A stretch of DNA of 64,000 bases from Gordonia alkaliphila (lineage in GTDB: Bacteria; Actinomycetota; Actinomycetes; Mycobacteriales; Mycobacteriaceae): the NCBI RefSeq assembly GCF_023017165.1, contig NZ_JALKBW010000001.1, forward strand, positions 2,976,001 through 3,040,000. The letters are read 5' to 3'. Positions 18,303-25,859 of this stretch are shown piece by piece; the first letter of the stretch is position 1, and the number at the start of each line of letters is the position of its first letter. The notes beneath the pieces were generated by a model. The model was not told where the DNA came from. It saw only the letters and a program-made list of their open reading frames with translations, and did no database searches. A program made the translations under genes and the position numbers.

Positions 18303-19261
18303 GGGGTGTCCTCTTCGTCGGGATTGCTCGGGCGGTCGAACTCGGCCGCGTGCTCGGCCAGGAAGCGCTCGAACTCGGCCCCGAGTTCGTCGCCGGAGGG
18401 CAGATCCTCCTCGTCGGCGGCCAGCAGCTCGCGGTCGGCCTTGGCCTTCAGGTAGGCGTCGTACTGCTGCTCCAGTGCTGTCACCACGGTGCTGATCTCG
18501 GCGTTGCCGGTGACTTCCTCGTCGATCTGCTCGGCCACCTTGGCCGCGGCGTTCTCGAGTGCGGCGATCGGCAGGTCGAGTCCGGAGACCTGACCCAAAG
18601 CGGCCAACAGTGCGGCCGAGGCGGCCGGGTAATTGGTCTGCGCGAGGTAGTGCGGCACATGTGCGGACAGGCCCACGGTGCGGTAACCGGCCTCGGCAAG
18701 GCGCAGTTCCAGCAGCATGGACGCGCTCGCGGGCAGCTTCATCTCGTTGCCCCAGCGCGGCATGTCGCCGAGAGCGGCGGTGTCGCTGCCGTGCCCGATC
18801 ACGCCCGACGGGCGGGTGTGCGGCACGGCCATCGGGATCGCGTTCATGCCGACCACCTGGCTCACGCCGAAACGCTCGGCGAGGGCCGCGATGGCGGTGG
18901 TGAACTGGTCCCAGCGCAGGTCCGGCTCAGAGCCGTCCAGCAGCAGAAAACCGGTGCCCTCGTTGTCGACCAGGGCATGCATGGTGAGGCGCGGCATCTC
19001 GATGCCGTCGAACTTCTCGCCGGTGAAGGAGATCAGCGGTCGACGCGAGCGGTAGTCGATCAGTTCGTCGGCGTTGAACGTCGCGACGAGTTCGCAGTCG
19101 AGCGCCTCGCGCAGGTGGGTGGCGGCCAGCGCGACAGCGTGTCCGGCATCGGCGAAGCCGTCCAACGCGTGGATCAACACGGGGCCCTCGCCCTGCGGAT
19201 CGGCCACGGCAGGCGCGGGGAACTCGAGCTCGTACAGCGAGCGGTTCTCCTGCTCGTCCAT
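18299..19261 (-). CDS. PAC2 family protein
   Basis: 320 residues. Matches the PAC2 (proteasome assembly chaperone 2-like) family, with the N-terminal pattern VLIHALDGFADAGHAV. The M. tuberculosis counterpart near ideR/sigB is Rv2714; the biochemical role is unknown. The frame extends to 19357, but ATG 19259-19261 (MDEQENRSL) with AAGGGAG upstream is the best start. The C-terminal part is rich in Glu and likely helical. It overlaps and is coupled to the helicase gene. Confidence 0.88.
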   Translation of the reverse strand: MDEQENRSLYELEFPAPAVADPQGEGPVLIHALDGFADAGHAVALAATHLREALDCELVATFNADELIDYRSRRPLISFTGEKFDGIEMPRLTMHALVDNEGTGFLLLDGSEPDLRWDQFTTAIAALAERFGVSQVVGMNAIPMAVPHTRPSGVIGHGSDTAALGDMPRWGNEMKLPASASMLLELRLAEAGYRTVGLSAHVPHYLAQTNYPAASAALLAALGQVSGLDLPIAALENAAAKVAEQIDEEVTGNAEISTVVTALEQQYDAYLKAKADRELLAADEEDLPSGDELGAEFERFLAEHAAEFDRPSNPDEEDTP

Positions 19262-19402
19262 CGGGGTGCTCCCTTCGTCGGCGGTCTCGCGCCGCGCGTG
19301 AGACCAGATGATCATTGTCCCAGGTTCGGGAACTCTATGCATGTAACGCCGAACCACGGTGGGTCATTCCCGCGCGGTCGGTCCCGAAGATGACACAGTG
19401 GG

Positions 19403-20050
19403 GTGGTGAGAATTGTTACCTCTGTGGCGGCAGTTGTCGCTGTGGTTCTCCTGGCGACGGGCTGCTCGGTCTCCGGATCCGCTGAACCCGCACCGGACTA
19501 CACCCCGCTGATGGTGCCCGCGGACAGCTTCCCGGCGGGGCCTGCGACGCCGGTGCCCGCCCCGCAGGTGGCCGGCGCGGTCTCCGACATCACGCTGCGA
19601 CCGTCCACCGGCGATGTGAATCCGCCCGAGTGCACACCCGCCGCGGTCGACACCGCGACCGCGGTAGTGCTCGTCGGTCCGGGGCCGGCCCAGAGCAGCA
19701 CGCTTACCGAGATGGTGGTGCGATCGCCGGAATCGTTGCAGGCCTTGGCTTCTGCGGTGCGCGGCTGCCCCGAGTTCCGCGGCGGCCCGACGGGGCGGCA
19801 GGAGATCCGCAGCGAGCTCACCGACGAACTGAGGGCCGACGGCGACGTCACCACGCTGGCTCTGGTGCGCACGCTGCGCTCCCCGGGCTCGGACACGGTG
19901 ACCACCGCGGCGCAGTGGGTGGCCCAGCGCGGCGACGTCCGCCTGGTGGTTCAGTTGCGGATGCTCGGCACGCCGTCGGATACCGACAACGCAGCGACCG
20001 CCGACTTCTTCGCGACCGCGGTGGCCCACGCTTTCGGCGGGAAGCCCTGA
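19403..20050 (+). CDS. Putative lipoprotein, unknown function
   Basis: 215 residues beginning at GTG 19403 or 19406. The N-terminus is a lipoprotein signal peptide: basic start, hydrophobic stretch, then LLATGCS with the lipidated cysteine at 21. The mature part contains two further cysteines (PPECTPAA, RGCPEF) and resembles extracytoplasmic sensor-type domains of mycobacterial lipoproteins and PknH, but I cannot assign a family with certainty. It stands alone, divergent from the PAC2 gene. Confidence 0.75.
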   Translation: MVRIVTSVAAVVAVVLLATGCSVSGSAEPAPDYTPLMVPADSFPAGPATPVPAPQVAGAVSDITLRPSTGDVNPPECTPAAVDTATAVVLVGPGPAQSSTLTEMVVRSPESLQALASAVRGCPEFRGGPTGRQEIRSELTDELRADGDVTTLALVRTLRSPGSDTVTTAAQWVAQRGDVRLVVQLRMLGTPSDTDNAATADFFATAVAHAFGGKP

Positions 20051-20136
20051 CCCAGCGTGTGACGACCGGACTGGTCGGGGCTCGGGGCACGCTAGACCCC
20101 GCCCCGTGCGCTCCACACCGGGGCCCGGCGATCTCC

Positions 20137-20160
20137 TGTGGGCAACCACTGTTGTCCACA
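20137..20160. other. Inverted pair of DnaA-box-like 9-mers
   Basis: TGTGGGCAA at 20137-20145 and TTGTCCACA at 20152-20160 face each other across six bases. The second is the preferred actinobacterial DnaA box and the first differs from its complement at one base. As a whole it is also an interrupted palindrome, so an operator is an alternative reading. It lies 53 bases before the DUF4192 gene. Confidence 0.45.
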
Positions 20161-20212
20161 CCGCCGCGGTTCGGCCCTGCCGTGGCCCGCTCGCCGAGCC
20201 GAGTCTGGATGC

Positions 20213-21313
20213 ATGACATCGCTACCGCACTTCCTGTCCGACGGCTCGGCCCTGCAGGTCGATCCGGATCCACTGCTCTCCGCGGTCCCCGGGCTGCTCG
20301 GCTTCCGGCCCGAGCGCTCCCTGGTCCTGCTGGCCTTCGCCGATTCCCGGACGTTGATGGTGGCCCTGCGCCTGGATCTGGAGCTGCTGCCCGACGGCAA
20401 GCCCGCCCCGGTCCTGCGCGACAGCATCGCGAACCTGGGCACGATCGTCGCCGGCTACGGTGCCGTCGGCGTGGTCGCGGTGGTGGTCGATGCGCGGGCC
20501 GATGACTATCCGGCGGTCTTTCGCGCGGTCGAACGCAGTTTCACCGCGGTGGGCGGTTTGTCGGCCGGCTTCGTGATCGGTGAAATGGCCACGGGCGCAC
20601 GGTGGTTCACCAGTTGGGAGCCGCGCTGTCGGCCGGGCCGTTCGCGTCCGCCCGCACCGTTCGCCGGGGAGGTGGCGCCGCACGGCCGGCTCAGCGATCC
20701 GTTGATGTCGCCCGTCGCGCTGCAGCGCGCGGTGTTCGGTGGACGCCGCATCCTGGAGCGCCGCGACGACCTCGCCGCGGTGCTCGAGCCGCGCGCACAC
20801 TGCGATTCGACCACCTGTCGGCCGGTGCTGCCGATGGTCGCGCCCGCGCCGCCGGGCGCAGCCGATGCGGCGGGCGCGCGGCTGGTGCTGCGGCAGGTGC
20901 GGCGCGGCGCCGACGGCGACCTGTCGTGCGCGGAGGTGAATGCCCTCGCGGAGGCGCTCTGCTCGGTGCATACGCGCGACGTCCTCCTCGCGCTCTCGCT
21001 CACCGACCTGCGCGATCGGGCCGAACAACTGTGGATGCGCTTGGCGCGCAGCCTGATCGGTCGACCGGGGGCCGCGGCGGCCACCCTGCTCGGCCACCTG
21101 TACTACATGTCCGGGGAAGGGGCGTTCGCCAGCGTCGCCGTCGAACGCGCACTGGATCTGGATCCCGAGTACCATCTCGCGCAGCTGGTGCACACCGCGC
21201 TGCTGCACGGCATGCGGCCGACCGGGCTGGGGGAGGTGCTGGAGTATTCGTTCAGCCTCGGCGAGGACCTGGGCGTCGGGCTTCCACCGCAGACACGCAC
21301 CCCGGCCGGCTGA
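20213..21313 (+). CDS. DUF4192 domain-containing protein
   Basis: 366 residues from ATG 20213 (MTSLPHFLS). The opening DPDPLLSAVPGLLGFRPERSLVLLAF is characteristic in outline of the actinobacterial DUF4192 family, whose function is unknown. The C-terminal third has a helical, TPR-like stretch (GAFASVAVERALDLDPEYHLAQLV). No catalytic motif was recognised. The longer frame from 20138 crosses the DnaA-box-like palindrome and is less likely. Confidence 0.8.
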   Translation: MTSLPHFLSDGSALQVDPDPLLSAVPGLLGFRPERSLVLLAFADSRTLMVALRLDLELLPDGKPAPVLRDSIANLGTIVAGYGAVGVVAVVVDARADDYPAVFRAVERSFTAVGGLSAGFVIGEMATGARWFTSWEPRCRPGRSRPPAPFAGEVAPHGRLSDPLMSPVALQRAVFGGRRILERRDDLAAVLEPRAHCDSTTCRPVLPMVAPAPPGAADAAGARLVLRQVRRGADGDLSCAEVNALAEALCSVHTRDVLLALSLTDLRDRAEQLWMRLARSLIGRPGAAAATLLGHLYYMSGEGAFASVAVERALDLDPEYHLAQLVHTALLHGMRPTGLGEVLEYSFSLGEDLGVGLPPQTRTPAG

Positions 21314-21333
21314 GTTGTGCAAGGGTGGCACCG

Positions 21334-22350
21334 GTGAAGGTACATCTGCAGCTCGACGGTTCCCTGCCGCGCGCGGCCGAGCACGCGCGGGAACTCGCCG
21401 CGCTCGGCGCCGACGGTGCGTTCACCTTCGAGGGGCCGCACGATGTCTTCCTGCCGCTGTCCGTCGCCGCCGGCACCACGTCGCTGGAGTTGATGACGAA
21501 CGTCGCGATCGCCGGGCCGCGCAGCCCCGTGCACCTGGCCCACTCCGCGTACGACCTGCAGGCCTACAGCGAGGGCCGCTTCCGGCTCGGGCTCGGAACG
21601 CAGATCAAGGTGCACATCGAGAAGCGTTACGGCGCCGTGTGGCATCCGCCCGCGCGGTTCCTCGGCGAGACCGTCCGCGCGGTGCAGGCGGTCTTCGCGG
21701 CGTGGGAGGGCGCGCAGCCGCTGGACTTCCGCGGCACGTTCCACACGCACACGCTGATGCCGCCGAACTTCGACCCCGGGCCCAATCCGTTCGGCCCGCC
21801 GCCGGTGTTGATGGGCGGGCTCGGACCGATCATGACGCGGACCGCCGCCGAGGTGGCCGACGGGCTGCTCGTGATGCCGTTCAACACGGTTCGTCACCTC
21901 ACCGACCGCACGCTGCCCGCCATCGACGAGGGCCTGCGCCGCTGCGGGCGGACGCGGGCGCAGTTCCCGATCATCGGCCAGGCGATGGTCGCCGTCGGGC
22001 GCGATGAGGCGGAGCTGCGTGCCGCGATCGACGGCGTCGCGGTCCTCATCGCCTTCTACGGCTCCACGCCGGCCTACCGACCGGTGCTCGACGCCGAGGG
22101 CTGGGGAGACCTGCACCCGGTACTCAACCGGCTGTCCAAGACCGGCGGCTACGCCGCCATGCGGGCGCTGATCACCGACGAGATGGTCGCGCGGATCGGT
22201 GTCGTCGGCAGCCCCGCCGACTGCGCCGCCGAGATCGGTCGCCGCTTCGGCGACTTCGCCGACGAGGTCTGCTGCTACTTCCCGGCCTATCAGCCGGCTC
22301 CCGACGCCGTGGCGGCGCTGCTGGCCACCCTCCACCGGTCGCCGTCGTAG
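21334..22350 (+). CDS. LLM-class F420-dependent oxidoreductase (TIGR03617-like)
   Basis: 338 residues. The luciferase-like monooxygenase TIM barrel is recognisable from GADGAFTFEGPHD, RFRLGLGTQIKVHIEKRYG and PPVLMGGLGP. This subgroup is predicted to use coenzyme F420; the substrate is unknown. GTG 21334 is chosen because AAGGG lies eight bases upstream and the protein then starts MKVHLQLDG; GTG 21325 is an alternative. The gene lies 20 bases after the DUF4192 gene and ends inside a strong hairpin. Confidence 0.85.
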   Translation: MKVHLQLDGSLPRAAEHARELAALGADGAFTFEGPHDVFLPLSVAAGTTSLELMTNVAIAGPRSPVHLAHSAYDLQAYSEGRFRLGLGTQIKVHIEKRYGAVWHPPARFLGETVRAVQAVFAAWEGAQPLDFRGTFHTHTLMPPNFDPGPNPFGPPPVLMGGLGPIMTRTAAEVADGLLVMPFNTVRHLTDRTLPAIDEGLRRCGRTRAQFPIIGQAMVAVGRDEAELRAAIDGVAVLIAFYGSTPAYRPVLDAEGWGDLHPVLNRLSKTGGYAAMRALITDEMVARIGVVGSPADCAAEIGRRFGDFADEVCCYFPAYQPAPDAVAALLATLHRSPS

Positions 22351-22368
22351 ACGACCGGTGGAGGGTGG
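22325..22368. terminator. Terminator overlapping the end of the F420 oxidoreductase gene
   Basis: A perfect 17-bp inverted repeat (22325-22341 with 22352-22368) and a 10-base loop that includes the stop codon. The left arm is coding. It lies between two convergent genes and can serve both. Confidence 0.85.
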
Positions 22369-22383
22369 AACCGGCTCAGCGGA

Positions 22384-22944
22384 TCAGAAGAGGCCGCTCA
22401 GGCTGCCCAGGCCGCCGCCCAAGCTGCCGCTGTCCCCGCCGCCGGTGTTGCCGCCGCCCGAACGCGTGAGGACAAAGGTGCTGAGCTCCACCTGCGGGTT
22501 GTTGCCGAGCGCGTCCGTAACGCAGGAAGTCATGATCGTGAAGGTGCTTCCGGTGCCCGGTGTAGCGAGCGCAAGGTTTCCGGTCTGTCCTGCGGGCACC
22601 TGCGTGGGCTGCTCTCCGGAGCCGGTGGTGTCTGCCTTTACAATCTTGTCTTTGGCCGCAACGACGTCATCGGGCGCTGGCTGTTCGTGATCGCCGTTGC
22701 GGTTCCAGTCAAGGATGAGATCCGTTTCCTTCTCGAGGTTGCCGGCCATTGCCGAGGCGCTGCAATACCCGGTCGAAGCCGAGGTGTTCTTGACGGTGAC
22801 GGTGATGCGGTCGCCGGACACCGAGCCCGACGCGGTGTGGTTGTTCGCCTTGATCGCGGCGTCAGCGAGACCGGCGCCGCCGATCAGTCCGGCGACGGCG
22901 AGAGCGGCCCCGACACCGGTGGCCATACGAGTGGCAAGCTTCAT
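22384..22944 (-). CDS. Secreted protein of unknown function
   Basis: 186 residues from ATG 22942-22944, with GAAGGGA upstream; TTG 22965 is an alternative start. A signal peptide is clear (basic N-terminus, AALAVAGLIGGAGL, likely cleavage after LADA). The mature domain has two cysteines (GYCSAS and TSCVTD), which could form a disulfide, and a beta-rich appearance. The last 25 residues are almost only Gly, Ser and Leu. I do not recognise the family. It lies next to the DUF222/HNH element but is transcribed away from it. Confidence 0.75.
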   Translation of the reverse strand: MKLATRMATGVGAALAVAGLIGGAGLADAAIKANNHTASGSVSGDRITVTVKNTSASTGYCSASAMAGNLEKETDLILDWNRNGDHEQPAPDDVVAAKDKIVKADTTGSGEQPTQVPAGQTGNLALATPGTGSTFTIMTSCVTDALGNNPQVELSTFVLTRSGGGNTGGGDSGSLGGGLGSLSGLF

Positions 22945-22965
22945 GAACTTCTGTCCCTTCGACAA

Positions 22966-23172
22966 TCTGACTACGCCCGGGTGGGCGTGTTCTTGGCGAA
23001 GCTATAGAAGGAATGCTGCTCATCGACGTTCTGACAACGTTCCAGGTCGACAGTTCATCGTTCTGGATGACGGAAGTTCATCTGATCGAAGGGAGAGATC
23101 TGGACATGCCTGCGCCGAACTGTGCGGCCCGATGGCGGAAAAGATTTCTGAAGATCCGGGAAATACACATCC
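22966..23172. other. Intergenic region without a recognised gene
   Basis: Between the secreted-protein gene and the DUF222/HNH repeat unit. It is visibly less GC-rich than its surroundings. It must hold the promoter of the secreted-protein gene. I see no small open frame with a ribosome-binding site and no RNA gene. Confidence 0.5.
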
Positions 23173-23188
23173 TCGAATGCTTGTTCTA
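23173..23188 (+). promoter_or_regulatory. LexA-like box upstream of DUF222/HNH copy 1
   Basis: TCGAATGCTTGTTCTA matches TCGAAC-N4-GTTCGA at 10 of 12 arm positions. It is conserved at the same distance before copy 2, where the left arm is perfect. SOS induction of 13E12-type genes is known in M. tuberculosis as I recall it; here it is inferred. Confidence 0.6.
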
Positions 23189-23211
23189 TTAGGTGGATCG
23201 GCGTAACGTGG

Positions 23212-23245
23212 AGTTAGCACACCAGATCGATAAGTGTGGCTGACT
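23212..23245 (+). promoter_or_regulatory. Conserved leader hairpin before DUF222/HNH copy 1
   Basis: AGTTAGCACAC (23212-23222) can pair with GTGTGGCTGACT (23234-23245), leaving one bulged G and an 11-base loop. The strong Shine-Dalgarno sequence GGGGAGGTGAG follows at 23251. Copy 2 keeps the fold although one base pair changed to a wobble pair. Confidence 0.45.
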
Positions 23246-23266
23246 CGCTTGGGGAGGTGAGTAGGC

Positions 23267-25069
23267 ATGACGAAGCTCGCCGCTTCCGCCTGGCCGAAGG
23301 CGGACTTGGCTTCCGTCGGCATGCCCGCGGCCACCGTTTCTCTCGCGGAACTGTCCACCGGTGACCTCGCCGAGGCCGTCCACGCGATCAAGAACGGCCA
23401 CTGCTACCTGGACTGGCGGCTGTTCCAGTTCGCCCTGTCGATGTTCGACCACGTCCAAGCGGTCAGTAAGAACGTCGCGGTGACCCAGCGCTCCATCCTC
23501 GACCTGGAGGCGCAGACTGCGCTCGAACTGCAGATGAGTCTGGACAGCACCGATCACTTCGCGCGCAGCCTGCTCGACGACGCCGTCTGCGCCCGCGACC
23601 GGCTCCCGGCGGTGTTCTCGACGATGCGGCTCGGCCTGATCGACAGGGCCCGGTTCCACCGGATCGTCAGCGAAACCCAACTCGTCCGCGATGACGAGAC
23701 CATGGCGCTCATCGACCAGACCCTGGCGCTGCAGATCATGGGCCTGCGCGGCGGAGTGTCGTCGATGTCGATCACCAAGACCGGCCACATGGCCCGCAAA
23801 CTCGTCGCCGAGTACGACCCGGACGCCGAGAAACTCGACCGCGACCGCGCGAAGGCATCGCGGAACGTAGGTTTCCAGGCGTTGGACAGCGGGATGGCGC
23901 AGATCTCCATCACCGCCACCGCGGAAGATGTGCGTCTCGTCCGGCAGATGCTCGACGCCGTCATCGCCGGGCTGTGCCCGGCCGATCCACGGACCAAAGC
24001 GCAAGCCCGCTCCGACGCGGCGATTGCTCTGCTGCAGCGCATCCCGTTCACCTGCCACTGCGAGAGCGACGGCTGCACCGCGCAGATCAGCGACGTCCAG
24101 CTCGACACCCGCGCCGCACGGATCGTCGTGCACGTCCTCTGCGACGCCACCACCCTCGACGGCGGCGACCAGTGCGGCTACCTCGACGGGTACGGCCCTG
24201 TCTCCGGTGACCATGTACGGCAGATCGTCGAGCGCGACGACTCGGTGATCCACCAGCACGACCTCGGCGATCTCCTCGAACCCGATTCCGCAGCCGATCC
24301 GATCGGCGACGACGACCTCGACGAAGCGGCGGTCCACCGAAAAGGACCCCGCCCCGACAGCCCGGACGAGTGCCGGGCCGATGGCGCACGCCCCGATCCG
24401 AAAATCGACAAAAGCGGCACGGTCGCAAGCGAATCCGACGACGAAACCAGTCCGCCGCCGCGCTTCCTGATCGCGAACACCGCGCTGCCGAGCGATCCGT
24501 ACCGCCCGAGCCTGCTCACCGACCTCGTCGCACGCTTCCTGTGGGGTACCTGCTCCATCCCCGGTTGCGAACGGGCCGCTTTCGCGTGCGATCTGGACCA
24601 CGTGGCCGAGTTCGACAACATCTGCCCCAGCCAGGGCGGGCCCACGTGCGTTTGCAATCTGCTACCAAAGTGTCGCTTCCATCATCTGATGAAAACCCAT
24701 CTGACCGGCTTCCTCGACGAGCTCTGGATCGACGAGAACGGCCGGTATCACTCCAGCGTGACGACCCCCGGAGGCATCACCGTCGAACTGCTCGCGCCGA
24801 ACCAGTGGCTGTTCCCGCAACTCGCCGACCTGCGGTGCCGCCACCAACTCGCCCAGCAGGCCGCGACCGGGACTGCGACGAGCAGCCTGGCGGACGGTCC
24901 GCAGCGTTCCCGCACGCGCGCCGCGGCCAAGCACGCCCGTCGTCGAGCGCAGCGCACGGCCAATTACGAAGAGCGGGCGGCGGAGCGGACCCGGCAGGTC
25001 GCCGCCGAGGAGGCGGCGACCTGGGCCGAGTACGACGCGGCCCGTGAGTTGGGCGAGCCGCCGTTCTAG
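23267..25069 (+). CDS. DUF222 and HNH endonuclease domain protein (13E12 repeat type), copy 1
   Basis: 600 residues. The N-terminal DUF222 domain (about 30-310) is followed by an acidic, proline-rich linker (about 340-405). The HNH nuclease domain spans about 425-480, with CSIPGCERAAFACDLDHVAEFD and the later CNLLPKCRFHH; its Cys pairs suggest a zinc-stabilised fold. A basic, coiled-coil-like C-terminus (about 540-600) ends GEPPF. The family is the REP13E12-type repeat protein of mycobacteria, often multicopy; the biological role is unsettled. ATG 23267 follows a strong GGGGAGGTGAG. It converges on ideR. Confidence 0.9.
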   Translation: MTKLAASAWPKADLASVGMPAATVSLAELSTGDLAEAVHAIKNGHCYLDWRLFQFALSMFDHVQAVSKNVAVTQRSILDLEAQTALELQMSLDSTDHFARSLLDDAVCARDRLPAVFSTMRLGLIDRARFHRIVSETQLVRDDETMALIDQTLALQIMGLRGGVSSMSITKTGHMARKLVAEYDPDAEKLDRDRAKASRNVGFQALDSGMAQISITATAEDVRLVRQMLDAVIAGLCPADPRTKAQARSDAAIALLQRIPFTCHCESDGCTAQISDVQLDTRAARIVVHVLCDATTLDGGDQCGYLDGYGPVSGDHVRQIVERDDSVIHQHDLGDLLEPDSAADPIGDDDLDEAAVHRKGPRPDSPDECRADGARPDPKIDKSGTVASESDDETSPPPRFLIANTALPSDPYRPSLLTDLVARFLWGTCSIPGCERAAFACDLDHVAEFDNICPSQGGPTCVCNLLPKCRFHHLMKTHLTGFLDELWIDENGRYHSSVTTPGGITVELLAPNQWLFPQLADLRCRHQLAQQAATGTATSSLADGPQRSRTRAAAKHARRRAQRTANYEERAAERTRQVAAEEAATWAEYDAARELGEPPF

Positions 25070-25082
25070 CCGGGTACGAGCG

Positions 25083-25763
25083 CTAGACGCGTTCGACGAA
25101 GATCGCGTGCGCCATCTCCGAGGACAGCGTGAGGCCCTCGTGGCCGGGGCTGCTGATCTGCACCGAACGTGGGCTGATCACCACGCGGACACGGGCGTTC
25201 GGCACCACGCCGGCCTCCCGTAGTTCGGTGATGAGCTCGGCATCGGCTTGGACGTGCTCGGCCATCCGGCGCACGATCACCACCGATTCGCCCGCGGGCA
25301 TTTCGACGAGCCGCTCGGACTTGTCGGCAGGCAGCGTCACCTTCACGCCGAGCTCCTCGAGACCGGGGATCGGGTTGCCGTACGGGGAGACCGTGGGGTT
25401 GTCGAGCACTTCGAGCAGTCGGCGCTCGACGTTCTCGCTCATCACGTGCTCCCAGCGGCAGGCCTCGTCGTGCACCTCGTCCCAGGGCAGGCCGATCACG
25501 TCGACCAGGAGGCGCTCGGCCAGGCGATGCTTGCGCATCACAGAGACCGCCAGCGCGCGGCCGGCGGGGGTCAGTTGGAGCTGGCGGTCGCCGCCGACGC
25601 GAACCAGGCCGTCGCGCTCCATCCGCGCCACCGTTTGCGAGACGGTGGGTCCGCTCTGCTCGAGTCGCTCCGCGATGCGGGCGCGCAGTGGGATGATCCC
25701 CTCCTCTTCGAGGTCATAAATCGTGCGCAGATACATCTCGGTGGTGTCGACGAGTTCGTTCAC
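25083..25763 (-). CDS. ideR: Iron-dependent repressor IdeR (DtxR family)
   Basis: 226 residues from GTG 25761-25763. All the metal ligands of DtxR/IdeR are at their standard numbers: Met10, His79, Glu83, His98, Cys102, Glu105 and His106. The winged helix includes EQSGPTVSQTVARMERDGL, and a C-terminal SH3-like FeoA domain is present. With Fe2+ it represses siderophore uptake and synthesis genes and activates iron storage. A frame of 663 codons extends much farther upstream, but it is antisense to acuC; the GTG start gives the known N-terminus VNELVDTTEMY. Confidence 0.97.
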   Translation of the reverse strand: MNELVDTTEMYLRTIYDLEEEGIIPLRARIAERLEQSGPTVSQTVARMERDGLVRVGGDRQLQLTPAGRALAVSVMRKHRLAERLLVDVIGLPWDEVHDEACRWEHVMSENVERRLLEVLDNPTVSPYGNPIPGLEELGVKVTLPADKSERLVEMPAGESVVIVRRMAEHVQADAELITELREAGVVPNARVRVVISPRSVQISSPGHEGLTLSSEMAHAIFVERV

Positions 25764-25793
25764 GTGAGCTTCAGTCCTTTCGCCAACGACCAG

Positions 25794-25807
25794 GTTACCC
25801 GGATAAC
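25794..25807. promoter_or_regulatory. Near-palindrome between ideR and acuC
   Basis: GTTACCCGGATAAC is symmetric at 12 of 14 positions and lies 31 bases before ideR and 53 before acuC. It does not match the 19-bp iron box consensus well. The protein that binds it is unknown. Confidence 0.35.
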
Positions 25808-25859
25808 GTGACAGGTGAGGCACTAGCGTGCTGGGTGTGATGGGCGAAGGGATCGTGCA

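Larger units (their letters stand above)
23173..25071 (+). repeat. Dispersed repeat unit, copy 1 (full length)
   Basis: From the LexA-like box to two bases beyond the HNH gene stop, this segment matches the unit at 60708-62367 almost base for base, apart from a variable linker and a deletion in the other copy. Similarity fades beyond TTCTAGCC at the 3' end and upstream of the LexA-like box at the 5' end. No terminal inverted repeats or target duplications were seen. Confidence 0.8.

Noticed and set aside
23267..25069. DUF222/HNH gene as a classical transposon
   Set aside because: No transposase motif, terminal inverted repeats or target duplications are visible; only the repeat unit itself is shared between the two sites.
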